From: Spartinivicinus ruber
GTDB taxonomy: Bacteria; Pseudomonadota; Gammaproteobacteria; Pseudomonadales; Zooshikellaceae
Assembly: GCF_011009015.1 (NCBI RefSeq)
Contig: NZ_CP048878.1
Location: forward strand, 5,238,354-5,302,353
DNA: 64,000 nucleotides
Reading direction: 5' to 3'
Shown here: piece by piece, positions 45,704 through 56,063 of the stretch
How positions within the stretch are numbered: position 1 is the stretch's first letter
Layout of the letters: every line of letters begins with the position of its first letter
Notes under the pieces: generated by a model
The model's input: only the letters and a program-made list of their open reading frames with translations
Databases searched by the model: none
Told to the model about the DNA's origin: nothing
Made by a program: the position numbers and the translations under genes

Positions 45704-47634
45704 CCTACCCTCCGCAAGCATTTGGTGTTTTGACGATTTGTTTGCCATACGGTAATTAACTGTTGGTAGTTATTTGCGACCAGCTCAATTAACTGCTCAT
45801 CATTAATAATATTTTTTAACCATTGACGAGCTGGATCAGCAAAAATACTTCTGCCAACCGCAAACCCTTTTACGATTGAGTAGTTGGCTGCTGTTTTAAA
45901 TCCTGCTACTAATTCATCAATAGGTGCATCCAAGCCTAAAATGACCACTCCACGACAATGAGGCGCACGTTGATTAATAATCTGTTGAATTGCTTGCCAG
46001 GATGACTCACTTTGTGGTGGTAACTTCCACCAATCAGGATAAACCCCTAAATTATAAAAACGCATTAATGTTCTAGATATAGTGTCATCATCAACTTGTA
46101 AATCTTTAGACGGAATAACCTCAAGTAAAAACTCATGGCCACTGGCACAACAATCTTCATATAATGAAATAATTTGTTGCTCTTGTTGATGTCTTATCAT
46201 TAACTCATCTTCAGGATGATAAAAAACCAAGCATTTAACAATGTGTTCTTTGGGCCAACAGATTAAGCGGCTACCTATACTTGTTTTACCCTCTAAATGT
46301 AGCGGACGAGAGCCTGGCAATTCTACTGGGCGACCAACCCACCAACCTTTTCCAGATACTTCATTTAATGCAGACTGACCAAAACTATCATCAATTAATA
46401 CACCAGGTGTGGTTAATTTTGCTTTATCTGCACCTAGCTTAGTCGCTTCTAATAATAATTTTTTTAATACAATAATTTGACTTTCATCCGTTCCTGTTTC
46501 ATTCATCATTTCAATAAATTGCTTGCGATGATCAAATGCTAATGCACAGACTTCTTCCCATTTAGCTCGGTATCTAGTTGTCACTCGATGCAAGTAATTT
46601 AAATGTTGATCTAAGTCAGGCCTGGGTATATCTGTTGAATTAGCTAAATAATATTTTAGTTCCTCTTTACTAGGAATTGCTGGTGCACAACCGTGTCGAG
46701 ATACCACTATTGCCCCGCATGCATTAGCTAACTGGCAGCATTCCGTTAAAGACTTATCTCTTAACCAACCACTTAAAAAACCACTCATAAAAGCATCACC
46801 AGCACCCAACACATTGAGTACTTCAACTTTTACTCCCTGAACTGTTAAACCATCATCTAAACACTCAGGAATATTTTCTGAAAAAACATTACAGCCTAAA
46901 GGGCCTCGTTTAAGCACGAGTACAGCTTCAGTTAAACCGCGTATCGCTTTTAAACACTGAATAGTATCAGTAGAACCACCAGCAATATGGAACTCTTCTT
47001 CAGTGCCAACAATTAAATCACAATAGGGTAAAATCTTTTGTAAATGCTGGGTAACGTTTGCTGCTGATACAAAGCGATTTTCCCCTTCGCCCAAACCGGT
47101 TAACCCCCATAACACTGGACGATAGTCAATATCTAAAATGACTTTTGTCTTGCTTTCTCTCGCCCACTTCATGGCTTGTAAACTGGTTTTAAATGTATGC
47201 TCAGTAGAAAAATGAGTACCCGTAATTAATAATGATTTACTGGAGGCAATAAAATTTTGATCAAAATCTTCAACACTGACTGCCATGTCAGCACAATCGT
47301 TGCGATAAAAAATTAACGGAAAAGTATCTTGATCTTTAATTCCTAATAGTACCAATCCGGTTAGTCGTTCGTTATCAGCTTTAACATGTGTAACATCAAC
47401 TCCAGCCCGGCTAAGCTCTTCTTTCACAAAGCGGCCCATATGCTCATTGCCCACTCGGGTTAACATAGCTGATTTCAGTCCCAACCGAGCCGTACCATAA
47501 GCAATATTGCCAGACGAGCCACCTAAATATTTTGCAAAAGAAGACTCATCTTCCAATCGACAGCCTATCTGCTGACCATATAAATCAACTGCAGCACGAC
47601 CAAGACAAATAACATCCAAGTTCTTAGTATTCAT
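45700..47634 (-). CDS. iolC: Bifunctional 5-dehydro-2-deoxygluconokinase / DUF2090 aldolase-like
   Basis: 644 residues. The N-terminal ~325 form a PfkB sugar kinase (VICLGRAAVDLYGQQIG; the signature NVLGAGDAFMSGFLSGWL with the catalytic Asp). The C-terminal ~310 is a DUF2090 domain resembling class I aldolases, annotated in proteobacteria as the phosphogluconate-aldolase step. This explains why no separate iolJ is present. Overlaps iolB by 11 bp and iolD by 4 bp, so translation is tightly coupled. Confidence 0.93.
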   Translation of the reverse strand: MNTKNLDVICLGRAAVDLYGQQIGCRLEDESSFAKYLGGSSGNIAYGTARLGLKSAMLTRVGNEHMGRFVKEELSRAGVDVTHVKADNERLTGLVLLGIKDQDTFPLIFYRNDCADMAVSVEDFDQNFIASSKSLLITGTHFSTEHTFKTSLQAMKWARESKTKVILDIDYRPVLWGLTGLGEGENRFVSAANVTQHLQKILPYCDLIVGTEEEFHIAGGSTDTIQCLKAIRGLTEAVLVLKRGPLGCNVFSENIPECLDDGLTVQGVKVEVLNVLGAGDAFMSGFLSGWLRDKSLTECCQLANACGAIVVSRHGCAPAIPSKEELKYYLANSTDIPRPDLDQHLNYLHRVTTRYRAKWEEVCALAFDHRKQFIEMMNETGTDESQIIVLKKLLLEATKLGADKAKLTTPGVLIDDSFGQSALNEVSGKGWWVGRPVELPGSRPLHLEGKTSIGSRLICWPKEHIVKCLVFYHPEDELMIRHQQEQQIISLYEDCCASGHEFLLEVIPSKDLQVDDDTISRTLMRFYNLGVYPDWWKLPPQSESSWQAIQQIINQRAPHCRGVVILGLDAPIDELVAGFKTAANYSIVKGFAVGRSIFADPARQWLKNIINDEQLIELVANNYQQLITVWQTNRQNTKCLRRVG

Positions 47635-48439
47635 TACCCTTCAACTCCTCTGGAAACCAAATCTCTGCATCTGGGCTTTGGGTCCAGGTATGTTCTGGCG
47701 TAAATTCCGGTACGGTATAAGGATTATCAGGCAAATGACGTATAACCCAGGAATACCACATACCATAACCAGGTGCAGCTGTTTGCGGGTGGTCGTTACC
47801 ATCAAAAATTTTCACCGTATCAAACTGCTTTATTTTAAATATGTCTTCACCATGCTCTGCATGCCCATATCCTTGAGGGTGAGTAAACCGATAATGGTAA
47901 ATTTCAGGCTGAGGATGATGGTGGGGTGGATAACTTGACCAACGCCCAGGCATAGTTACTACTTCACCTAGTACTAACTCAGCATTGGGATCAGCATTAT
48001 TAAGATCAAAAATCGTTCTGACAAAACGTAAACATGCACCGCCTACTTGACCTTTGCCACGATGCTCATTAGTTACATCAGTATAAATCTTATAATTAAA
48101 TTTTTTTCTATTAGGTACCTGATAGACAGTAAACTCAGTATCAACATGACAATTAAACTTAACTGTCGTTTGTGCAGAAACATGTAAGCATTTTGGTGAT
48201 TCATCAAATAACGACTGTCTGGTTAAAGTATAATTTTTTCCTGCTACTTCAACTGTTACTTCCCCCTTCATTAATAACCAAGCAGTCTCAACATCGGTTG
48301 TAGTACTATAAATTTCATCAGTAGAAAGTTTATGCACTGTCAGTGCGATACCCGTATTATCTTCAGCTTCATCATAACGGGTAATTTCAGTTATCCCCAA
48401 AGGAAAACCTTCTCGATATTGGTTAATATGAATTGTCAT
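47624..48439 (-). CDS. iolB: 5-deoxy-glucuronate isomerase
   Basis: 271 residues, double cupin. Converts 5-deoxy-D-glucuronate to 5-dehydro-2-deoxygluconate. The metal-binding cluster is evident (SSYPPHHHPQPEIYHYRF, later GNDHPQTAAPGYGMWYSWVIRHL). GGAAG precedes the ATG. Situated between the Gfo/Idh dehydrogenase and iolC. Confidence 0.95.
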   Translation of the reverse strand: MTIHINQYREGFPLGITEITRYDEAEDNTGIALTVHKLSTDEIYSTTTDVETAWLLMKGEVTVEVAGKNYTLTRQSLFDESPKCLHVSAQTTVKFNCHVDTEFTVYQVPNRKKFNYKIYTDVTNEHRGKGQVGGACLRFVRTIFDLNNADPNAELVLGEVVTMPGRWSSYPPHHHPQPEIYHYRFTHPQGYGHAEHGEDIFKIKQFDTVKIFDGNDHPQTAAPGYGMWYSWVIRHLPDNPYTVPEFTPEHTWTQSPDAEIWFPEELKGNEY

Positions 48440-48457
48440 AACAGTAAACTTCCTTCA

Positions 48458-49591
48458 TTATTCTATTTCACTGATCTTAATCCAACGACCTTCTTTATAA
48501 GACAGTTCCGCTGCATCTAATACCTTATTCACTTCATAAGCAGCACGAAAGTCTGGCCACATAGGTTTATCTGTGCAAATACCTTCAACTAAATCACGTA
48601 CTTCAACAATTTTTTGGTCGTTATACCCCAGACCATGCCCAGAGGCGACACAAAACGCAGCATAATCAGGATGTTCCGGACCAACTAAAATGGTACGAAA
48701 TCCTTGGCGATTGGTTGGATCATTATTAGTATAAAGTTTTAATTCACTCAATCGTTCCTGATCAAATACAATCGATCCTTTAGTACCGGTGACTTCATAA
48801 GTCAGTCCCATTTTTCGGCCGCAGGCAATTCGGCTAGACTCTATCGTACCAATAGCACCACTAGTAAAACGCACCAGCATATGCGCCTGATCTTCATTTT
48901 CTACCTTGGCATATTTTTCTTTGTTATCAGGAAGAGGTCGTTCTTTAATAACAGTTTGTAAATCAGCCATCACTTCGACAATATCACTTACTAAATACTG
49001 GGCCATATTAATAATATGTGACCCCATATCACCTAAGGTGCCAGAACCTGCCAGCTCTCGCTTTAATCGCCAACTAAAAAGTGTTTTGGGGTCAGCTAGA
49101 TAATCTTCGTTATGGGTGCCTCGAAAATGGACAACCTCCCCTATTTCACCATTCATAATTATTTCTTTTGCTAACTGTGCAACGGGGTTCTTTATATAGT
49201 TAAAACCGACTAGTGTTTTAACCCCAGCTCGCTCGGCTGCTTCGGTCATTTCTTTTGCATCAGCGGAATTAAGTGCCAAAGGTTTTTCTAAATAAACATG
49301 TTTACCCGCAGCTATGGCTGCCAGAGCCATTTCTTTATGTAGATAGTTTGGCGAGCAAATATCAACGACATCTATATCTGGATCACGTACTAAAGCTCGC
49401 CAATCTCCAGTTGCCCGGTTAAAACCAAGTTCTTTCGCTTTTTGCTCAGCTAGTGCCTGGCTTACCTCTGCTAGCATTTCACACTCAATAGTTGCAGATA
49501 AGGAAAACACAGCAGGACAGGCTTTAAATGCAATATTATGGGCTTTGCCCATGTAGCCAGTTCCAATGAGGCCAATTCGTAACTTTTTCAT
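48458..49591 (-). CDS. Gfo/Idh/MocA-family oxidoreductase of the inositol operon
   Basis: 377 residues. N-terminal Rossmann fold ([17 protein letters not shown]), the EKP motif ([10 protein letters not shown]) with the catalytic Lys, and a C-terminal Gfo/Idh domain ([18 protein letters not shown]). It is longer than IolG at 53758 and probably acts on a different inositol isomer or an oxidised intermediate (for example scyllo-inosose or inositol-related sugars). Its ATG overlaps the ATPase stop by 4 bp. The exact substrate cannot be set from sequence. Confidence 0.88.
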   Translation of the reverse strand: MKKLRIGLIGTGYMGKAHNIAFKACPAVFSLSATIECEMLAEVSQALAEQKAKELGFNRATGDWRALVRDPDIDVVDICSPNYLHKEMALAAIAAGKHVYLEKPLALNSADAKEMTEAAERAGVKTLVGFNYIKNPVAQLAKEIIMNGEIGEVVHFRGTHNEDYLADPKTLFSWRLKRELAGSGTLGDMGSHIINMAQYLVSDIVEVMADLQTVIKERPLPDNKEKYAKVENEDQAHMLVRFTSGAIGTIESSRIACGRKMGLTYEVTGTKGSIVFDQERLSELKLYTNNDPTNRQGFRTILVGPEHPDYAAFCVASGHGLGYNDQKIVEVRDLVEGICTDKPMWPDFRAAYEVNKVLDAAELSYKEGRWIKISEIE

Positions 49592-50469
49592 ACTTGAGTA
49601 GCTAATGAGGTATTTTTATTTTCTGCTGGGTTATCTTGTTTACTAACAGCATTCGTTAATTGTTCTTTTTCTTGAGAGGCATCAATACGCGCAAATTCTT
49701 CTAACTCTGCTGCTAAATTTTCCATTTCATCACCACCAGCCATCATAGCTAAAACATCTTCACGATTGACTTCTGTTTTAAGAAATGTACCAAAACTGGT
49801 ACCACGTTTTAATATGGTAAAGGCATCACCCACTGGATAAGCATGATGGACATTGTGGGTAATAAAAATAACGGCTAAACCTCGTGACTTTGCTTGGGCA
49901 ATATAACGTAAAACAACTGATGCCTGCTTAACGCCTAAGGCTGAAGTCGGTTCATCTAAAATTAAAACTTTAGCACCAAAATAAACCGCTCTGGCAATTG
50001 CCACACACTGACGCTCACCTCCGGATAATGTACCGACTGGCTGGGACGGGTCACGTACATCAATACCAATTTTAGCCATTTCATCTTTGGCTACTTTATT
50101 CGCAAACTGCCAATCAATGCACCGAAAAATCCCTCTACCAATAGTTGGCTCACGCCCCATGAAAAAATTACGGGTAATACTCATTAACGGCACCATGGCT
50201 AAATCCTGAAATACGGTTGCTATACCATGATCAAGTGCATCTGCTGGTGAGTTAAAATTAACCGCCTGCCCTTCGACTAACATTTGTCCTTTAGTGGGTT
50301 TATGTACCCCTGAGAGTGTTTTGATTAAGGTTGACTTTCCAGCACCGTTATCTCCCAACAAACACATCACTTCACCCGAAGCTACTGCTAATGAGATATC
50401 TTGCAGAGCAATTACACTACCAAAATATTTATGAACATTTTTTAATTCAATTAAAGGTTTATTATTCAT
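49588..50469 (-). CDS. Inositol/sugar ABC transporter ATP-binding protein (single NBD)
   Basis: 293 residues with one nucleotide-binding domain: Walker [10 protein letters not shown], signature LSGGERQ, Walker B LILDEP, and the switch His (FITHN). Sugar importers of the ribose type often have a double NBD of about 500 residues. This is the shorter FrcA-like form with a charged C-terminal tail of about 45 residues. Encoded between the permease and dehydrogenase genes of the inositol operon. Confidence 0.9.
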   Translation of the reverse strand: MNNKPLIELKNVHKYFGSVIALQDISLAVASGEVMCLLGDNGAGKSTLIKTLSGVHKPTKGQMLVEGQAVNFNSPADALDHGIATVFQDLAMVPLMSITRNFFMGREPTIGRGIFRCIDWQFANKVAKDEMAKIGIDVRDPSQPVGTLSGGERQCVAIARAVYFGAKVLILDEPTSALGVKQASVVLRYIAQAKSRGLAVIFITHNVHHAYPVGDAFTILKRGTSFGTFLKTEVNREDVLAMMAGGDEMENLAAELEEFARIDASQEKEQLTNAVSKQDNPAENKNTSLATQV

Positions 50470-50486
50470 ATTTAAAGCCCTTACCT

Positions 50487-51608
50487 TTAATGAGATTCTG
50501 TCGCTTTTTTACGAACATAGTTATTAAACATCACGGCAAGTAGCATCATTACTCCCATAAACACTTTAAACCAGTCAGTATTCACACCGGTATAGAAAAT
50601 CCCCATTTGTACTGTACCAAAAATTAAGGCACCGAATACCGCACCAATGGCCGAACCATAACCACCGGTTAATAAGGCGCCACCAATAACCACCGCAATG
50701 ATTGCCTCAAACTCTTTTAGCAGCCCTCTATTGGTATCAGCCGAACCTGCATCCAACACTTGCAAACAAGCAAAAACCGTAGCTGCCAATGCAGTAAAAA
50801 TAAATAATGTAATTTTTACTTTATTAACCGGTACACCCACATTTCTTGCCGCGTTGGCATCGCCACCACAAGCAAATATCCAGTTACCAAATCGGGTCAT
50901 CAATAATACCCAGGTAGCAAGTGCAGCAATAACCATCCACCAGATAATTGAAACGGGAATACCCGTTACCATCGGCTGACCTGCAAAGTTAGTTTCAAGC
51001 CAGCCTATTTTAGCTAACCAGGAAAATAAACTGGTACCTACCTCTCCATGAAATAATGATGCTAACCAATCGTTCTCTGCAGCCTCCTTTAAGCCACCCA
51101 CTTGAGTTCTGCCAGTAATAAGACGTGTGAAACCTATAGCCAAACCACGCAGGATAAATAAAAAAGCAAGTGTCACAATAAAGGAAGGCAGTTTTGTTCT
51201 CACAACTAGATAGCCATTGAGATAGCCAATTCCAACTGCACCAATAAAGGCTATTATAATAGCCATCCACATGGGTAAACCCCATACTGATACAGGAATG
51301 GCTACCACTAACCCCGAAAAAGCAATCATAGAGCCAATGGATAAATCAAATTCTCCTGCAATCATTAATAATGCCGCAGCGACAGCAATAATACCTAACT
51401 GAGCAGAAACTTCTAAAAAGTTAATGGTACCACTAGCACTGAACATTCCACTGTCGCCAGCAAAAATACCAAAAAAGCCAAATACTAATAAAGCCCCTGC
51501 TACAGCACCTAGCTCTGGGCGATGCATTGCTTTACGAATTATACTTTGATTTCGCAGCCGCTCATCTTTTGCAATATCTACGGCAGATGCAGTTGTTGTT
51601 GAGTTCAT
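50487..51608 (-). CDS. Inositol/sugar ABC transporter permease
   Basis: 373 residues, about 9-10 TM segments, BPD_transp_2 (ribose/fructose) type: [29 protein letters not shown] and [27 protein letters not shown]. Probable myo-inositol importer subunit by operon context. The ATP-binding and binding-protein genes adjoin. Confidence 0.9.
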   Translation of the reverse strand: MNSTTTASAVDIAKDERLRNQSIIRKAMHRPELGAVAGALLVFGFFGIFAGDSGMFSASGTINFLEVSAQLGIIAVAAALLMIAGEFDLSIGSMIAFSGLVVAIPVSVWGLPMWMAIIIAFIGAVGIGYLNGYLVVRTKLPSFIVTLAFLFILRGLAIGFTRLITGRTQVGGLKEAAENDWLASLFHGEVGTSLFSWLAKIGWLETNFAGQPMVTGIPVSIIWWMVIAALATWVLLMTRFGNWIFACGGDANAARNVGVPVNKVKITLFIFTALAATVFACLQVLDAGSADTNRGLLKEFEAIIAVVIGGALLTGGYGSAIGAVFGALIFGTVQMGIFYTGVNTDWFKVFMGVMMLLAVMFNNYVRKKATESH

Positions 51609-51627
51609 ACTGAAAAAATCATCCTAA

Positions 51628-52554
51628 CTATCGAATACCTTTTTTACTTAACTCTACAACCTGATTGGCATTTTCTTTAGTAACAAAACCAGGTCCTGTT
51701 TGCACCTCACCATTAGGTAATACGCCATATTTTGAATACTGAGCAAGGAAAATAACTGGCAAATATCCCTGTAAATATTGCTGCTGATCAATGGCAAAAT
51801 CCATGCTACCTTTTTTAATGGCTTTTAAAATTGCGGGGGATAAATCAAAAGAACCTATTTTAACTTTTCCTGCAGCGCCTGCTTGTTCAATCGCTGCAAT
51901 TGTTGGATCTGCACCGATAGGACCTAAAGTCAAAATGCCATCTATATTTCTATTTTTATTTAAATAAGCTAATAGTGCATTTCGTATTTCGGTAGGGTCA
52001 GTGCTAACCGCCAAAATCGCCGCTTTGCCTTTCATTCCCTCAACAAAACCATCACATCGCTGGTCCAAGCCTGCATTACCCTGCTCATGATTAATGCACA
52101 AACCGTTTTTCACACCTGCCTGGCGCATTCTTTCGCCAGCCCCTTTACCAGCTAGATATTCACTTTGCCCCACATGAAGTTTAACGCCTAGCTGTTTATA
52201 GGCATCAGCACCAGAATTCATTGAAATAACAGGTATACCATTATTGACGGCTTTTTTTATTGAGTCAGATAAAGCGTCTTTATCTGGAATAGACACCACT
52301 AACCCATTCGGTTTAGTAGCAATGGCAGCATCTATAATTTGCGCCATTTTTACCATATCAAATGTGTCGGGGGCTCGGTATTCAACTTTGACTTGTGCTT
52401 CTTTCGCCGCTTCATCCACTCCATTTTTCACCACCGACCAAAAAGGGTCTTGGGGTTGGCCATGGCTAACAACAACTACACGGGAAGTGTCAGCTGTTAA
52501 CATTCCACAATAGGTGCTTATAGCCGTTACTGCAGCAATAACTAGTTTTTTCAT
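51628..52554 (-). CDS. Inositol/sugar ABC transporter periplasmic binding protein
   Basis: 308 residues. Signal peptide (LVIAAVTAISTYCGMLTA) and a type I (ribose-binding) fold (VVVVSHGQPQDPFWSVVKNGVDEAAKE; GLDQRCDGFVEGMKG). First gene of the minus-strand inositol operon, with AAGGAG before the ATG. Ligand taken as myo-inositol from context; the sequence alone only shows a sugar-type binder. Confidence 0.9.
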   Translation of the reverse strand: MKKLVIAAVTAISTYCGMLTADTSRVVVVSHGQPQDPFWSVVKNGVDEAAKEAQVKVEYRAPDTFDMVKMAQIIDAAIATKPNGLVVSIPDKDALSDSIKKAVNNGIPVISMNSGADAYKQLGVKLHVGQSEYLAGKGAGERMRQAGVKNGLCINHEQGNAGLDQRCDGFVEGMKGKAAILAVSTDPTEIRNALLAYLNKNRNIDGILTLGPIGADPTIAAIEQAGAAGKVKIGSFDLSPAILKAIKKGSMDFAIDQQQYLQGYLPVIFLAQYSKYGVLPNGEVQTGPGFVTKENANQVVELSKKGIR

Positions 52555-52877
52555 TACTCAAAGCTCCTTATTATAATAATTATGCCCTTCGCTAACGGTT
52601 TTTAGCGTTTGCCCTCTAAAAAGCGTCGCTTTGGGTTAAAACAGGTCAGTTTTTATTTTTCGCCACTTGTATTCTTTTTATTAGTTTACTTTTTTCAGAA
52701 ATAGCAGTGATACTCAGCCATCTTCTGTATGTGTCCTTACTGTTATATTGAAATATTTATTTCATTTCCACTATATTTTAAAATTTTTTTGTTATAACAA
52801 TCAAAAATAAAATGTTCGTTTCATTTTTAAAGGGTTTGCGCTATAAATGAAACATTACTATAACAAGGTTTCCATGC
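52555..52877. promoter_or_regulatory. Divergent control region of the inositol locus with repeated TTTCATTT sites
   Basis: This 323-bp gap lies between the transporter operon (-) and the RpiR gene (+). The motif TTTCATTT occurs at about 52760-52767 and 52819-52826, and its inverse AAATGAAA at 52845-52852. The latter two form an inverted pair (GTTTCATTT ... AAATGAAAC) with an 18-base spacer. They are candidate operators for the RpiR-type regulator. A second inverted segment, AACGGTTTTTAGCGTTT, lies at 52594-52610 in the leader of the binding-protein gene. Confidence 0.55.
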
Positions 52878-53735
52878 ATGATGATCACACCGCCAGAGAG
52901 CCTGGCAGAACTTGAGTCTGCCATAACTACCAAGCACATTTCGCTGAGTAAACGGCTACAGCAGGTCGCCCAATTTGTGATAGATCACCCAAAAAATATT
53001 GCGTTTGGCACTGTGGCTGCTATCGCACAAGAAGCCAATGTTCCTCCCTCTACATTAGTGAGATTCGCTAATGCTTTTGGCTTCCAAGGCTTTAGTGATA
53101 TGCAACGGCTATTTCGTGCAAAGCTGGTTGAAGACACGCCCAGTTACAACGCACGCATTCGCCTGGCTAAGGAACAACTGAACCAGTCAAGCCCAACGTC
53201 ACCTATTCAGTTACTTAACGAGTTTGCATCAGCCAATATGATTGCTATGGATCAGCTCAAAGCTGAAGCGGATGCTGACAAACTGGATTTAGCTGTTAAT
53301 ATTCTTGAAAAAGCAAATATCATTCATATTGTTGGCTTCCGTCGTTCTTTTGTGGTGGCCTCCTACTTTGCTTACGCTTTGCGTCATGTTGAAAAAAGCG
53401 CATTTTTAGTTGATGGCGTGGGCGGTATGTTTAGAGAACAAGCCAGTGTAATTCAACCTCAAGACACAATGGTCGCTATCAGTTTTAAGCCTTATTCGGA
53501 AGAAACTCAAGAAACCATAAAAGCAAAACCAGACGAAGTGCCTTTAATTGTAATTACTGATAGTCAGCTCAGCCCATTGGTACAACAAGCAACAGTGAGC
53601 TTTGTAGTAAAAGAAGCAGAGGTACGTTCGTTTCGTTCACTGACTTCATCGTTATGTATTGCACAAGCGCTTTCTATTGGACTGGCATATAAACAAGAAG
53701 AACAACAAACAACGAAAAATATAATCAAAAAATAA
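52878..53735 (+). CDS. RpiR-family regulator of inositol genes
   Basis: 285 residues. The N-terminal HTH_6 (about residues 15-75: ISLSKRLQQVAQFVIDHPKNIAFGTVAAIAQEANVPPSTLVRFANAFGFQGFSDMQ) and a C-terminal SIS sugar-phosphate-binding domain (about 125-255). RpiR/MurR proteins of this arrangement control inositol catabolism (often called IolR) in proteobacteria, with a phosphorylated intermediate as likely inducer. Divergent from the transporter operon and ahead of iolG. Confidence 0.9.
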   Translation: MMITPPESLAELESAITTKHISLSKRLQQVAQFVIDHPKNIAFGTVAAIAQEANVPPSTLVRFANAFGFQGFSDMQRLFRAKLVEDTPSYNARIRLAKEQLNQSSPTSPIQLLNEFASANMIAMDQLKAEADADKLDLAVNILEKANIIHIVGFRRSFVVASYFAYALRHVEKSAFLVDGVGGMFREQASVIQPQDTMVAISFKPYSEETQETIKAKPDEVPLIVITDSQLSPLVQQATVSFVVKEAEVRSFRSLTSSLCIAQALSIGLAYKQEEQQTTKNIIKK

Positions 53736-53757
53736 AATAATATTAGGAAAACAAGTA

Positions 53758-54747
53758 ATGATTAACTTATGTTTATTTGGGGCTGGCAGAATTGGTGCCA
53801 TCCATGCGGCAAATGTATCGCAGCACCCTGATGTGCAAATTAAATTTGTTGTGGACGTTAACCAAACGGCAGCAGAACAATTTGCAAAACAATATGGTGC
53901 TACTGTTACAGATGCTAATACAGCCTTAGCTGATACGACAGTTACAGGGGTGATTATTGCCAGCTCAACTGATACTCATGCTGATTTAATGATTCGCTCA
54001 GCACGTGCAGGTAAAACTATATTTTGTGAAAAACCCATTGACTTAAATATCGAACGGGTTAAAGAATGCCTGAAAGTCATTGATGATTTCCAAGTAGCCT
54101 GTGCTTTAGGATTTAACCGACGCTTTGATCCACAGTTCAATCAACTCCATTACCAATTACAACAAGGTAAAATTGGTGAACTACAAATGGTATCTATCAC
54201 CAGTCGTGATCCTTCTCCCCCCCCTGCTCATATTTTACCAGCAACTGGCGGTTTATTTCGCGACATGATGATTCACGATTTGGATATGGCCCGTTGGCTG
54301 TTAGATGAAGAGCCTGTAGAAGTGTTTGCCAGCGCCAGTTGTTTAATTGACCCAGCAATTGGTGAATTAGGTGATGTTGATACCGCCATGGTAGTTTTAA
54401 AAACTGCCTCTGGAAAACTTTGTCAAATCAGTAATAGCCGTCAAGCAGTGTATGGTTATGATCAACGTATCGAAGTATTTGGCAGTAAAGGTATGTTGCA
54501 AGCCAATAATAATACCGCTACTAATTTATCCTTTAGTGGTGAACAAGGTGTTATTACAGAAAAACCCCTGCATTTTTTCTTAGAACGATATGCCGATGCC
54601 TATAAAGCAGAATTGGATAACTTTATTGAAACTATCCGTGGCACTACTAATCCCCTAGCTAATCAGCAAGATGGTTTAAAAGCACTCATGTTAGCGGATG
54701 CTGCGTTGGAGTCAGCAACAACAGGGAAGCGGATCACTATAAATTAA
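53758..54747 (+). CDS. iolG: Inositol 2-dehydrogenase
   Basis: 329 residues, Gfo/Idh family. Oxidises myo-inositol to 2-keto-myo-inositol with NAD+. Rossmann motif (LFGAGRIGAIHAAN), the catalytic EKP (IFCEKPIDLN), FNRRFDPQF, and MIHDLDMARWLL with the active-site Asp/His pair. The wording is typical IolG. 22 bp behind the RpiR gene, so same transcript. Confidence 0.93.
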   Translation: MINLCLFGAGRIGAIHAANVSQHPDVQIKFVVDVNQTAAEQFAKQYGATVTDANTALADTTVTGVIIASSTDTHADLMIRSARAGKTIFCEKPIDLNIERVKECLKVIDDFQVACALGFNRRFDPQFNQLHYQLQQGKIGELQMVSITSRDPSPPPAHILPATGGLFRDMMIHDLDMARWLLDEEPVEVFASASCLIDPAIGELGDVDTAMVVLKTASGKLCQISNSRQAVYGYDQRIEVFGSKGMLQANNNTATNLSFSGEQGVITEKPLHFFLERYADAYKAELDNFIETIRGTTNPLANQQDGLKALMLADAALESATTGKRITIN

Positions 54748-54755
54748 ATACACTC

Positions 54756-55262
54756 ATGAAATTTAGATTATTAACAGAGTTCGACAGTACAAATTTATTG
54801 GCTTTTGAAATTAAAAATAAACAATGGTTTGAGTCTCATATCAACCCCAGAGAACCCGGCTTTTATTCTAACTTTGGTATTCAAAAACACATTAAAGACC
54901 TTCTTAATGAATACAGTATACAACGTTCGTTACCCATGCTGATCATTAATGAAGAAGAAGAGATTGTTGGGCGTGTTAATTTAACCAAGATTGACAGCGA
55001 CAAAAAAAACGCATATTTAGGCTATCGTGTTGGGGAAAAATTTACCCGTTGTGGAGCCGCTAAATTTGCTGTTGGACAAATCATTTATCATGCTATTCAA
55101 ATGAATATAAAAACATTAATTGCATTAGTATCTACAGAGAATAAAGCATCCCTGAAAGTATTAGGGTATCATTGCTTTAAGGAGATAAAAATTCACAAGG
55201 ATTATGCGGAGGTGAATGATGTTAGTATAGATTGTATTGAATATCAATATAAAATTTCTTGA
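54756..55262 (+). CDS. GNAT-family acetyltransferase (RimJ/RimL type)
   Basis: 168 residues: KFRLLTEFDSTNLLAFEIKNKQWFESHI ... VGRVNLTKIDSDKKNAYLGYRV ... NKASLKVLGYHCFKEIKIHKDYAEVND, the RimJ/RimL-like layout. 8 bp after iolG, therefore probably co-transcribed with it, although a role in inositol use is not evident. Confidence 0.83.
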   Translation: MKFRLLTEFDSTNLLAFEIKNKQWFESHINPREPGFYSNFGIQKHIKDLLNEYSIQRSLPMLIINEEEEIVGRVNLTKIDSDKKNAYLGYRVGEKFTRCGAAKFAVGQIIYHAIQMNIKTLIALVSTENKASLKVLGYHCFKEIKIHKDYAEVNDVSIDCIEYQYKIS

Positions 55263-55361
55263 TAAGGTCAGAAACCTTCGGGGTCAAGTCTTGCTTTACC
55301 ACTCAGAATTCCAAGTTAATAGGGGGGGCATTAATAGATTCGACAGAATATGAGTATTAAC

Positions 55362-55952
55362 TTACTTTATCTGTGCTTTGTTTATTGCATTCTTGACAAT
55401 TTTTTCTGGAGACAAAACTTGAGCCTCTATGGTCTTTCTTACATCTCTATAAATTTTAAATTTTTGTACTAACAAGGGAAACAATCGCCAGCATGAGCCA
55501 CCATCTAACCACTTACTAGGAGACAAATTTAGTATTGCAATCATTGCATTCAAATACCCTAGGATAATTAAAGGGGTATTACAATACCATTCTAACTGTT
55601 CACCAAACAAACTATACAGTATAATACAAGGAATAAATACTAATGACTGAGCTACAACTCCACCCCATGAAACAATACATGACTCAAATTCTGTACCAAT
55701 CTCATACTCACAAATTCCATGCAGTAAGTGCAAGTCTATTTTTATAGTCTGTAAGTTAAGCCTTGATGCAAAATACATGTGCCCAAGTTCATGTAGCAGC
55801 ATAATACCCCAAAATGAAAAACCACCCAAAATAACCGAAAAATCAGAAATACCAGCAGCCAATATTACAAGCAAAGTAATACAAAGGGACCAATGCATGT
55901 TTATTGGCACACCATTTAATGTTAATATTTTTATATACTTAATATTTTTCAT
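55362..55952 (-). CDS. Small M50-like membrane metallopeptidase
   Basis: 196 residues, several TM segments. HExxH is present within a hydrophobic helix (MLLHELGHMYFASRL), and a C-terminal LDGG motif (SPSKWLDGGSCW) supplies the M50 third ligand. Site-2-protease-like minimal core without PDZ or CBS domains. A function in regulated intramembrane proteolysis or maturation is possible. The start is the ATG at 55952, not the preceding TTG. Terminal gene of a minus-strand run. Confidence 0.78.
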   Translation of the reverse strand: MKNIKYIKILTLNGVPINMHWSLCITLLVILAAGISDFSVILGGFSFWGIMLLHELGHMYFASRLNLQTIKIDLHLLHGICEYEIGTEFESCIVSWGGVVAQSLVFIPCIILYSLFGEQLEWYCNTPLIILGYLNAMIAILNLSPSKWLDGGSCWRLFPLLVQKFKIYRDVRKTIEAQVLSPEKIVKNAINKAQIK

Positions 55953-56063
55953 CAAACATTAGTCTTAAAAATTAAATTTAAGATAAACCTTCAAAGTCAC
56001 TAAATTTTATTTAGATACTAACTATTCATTAATAAAAATTTTTCATCTAGCGATTTTGATAGG

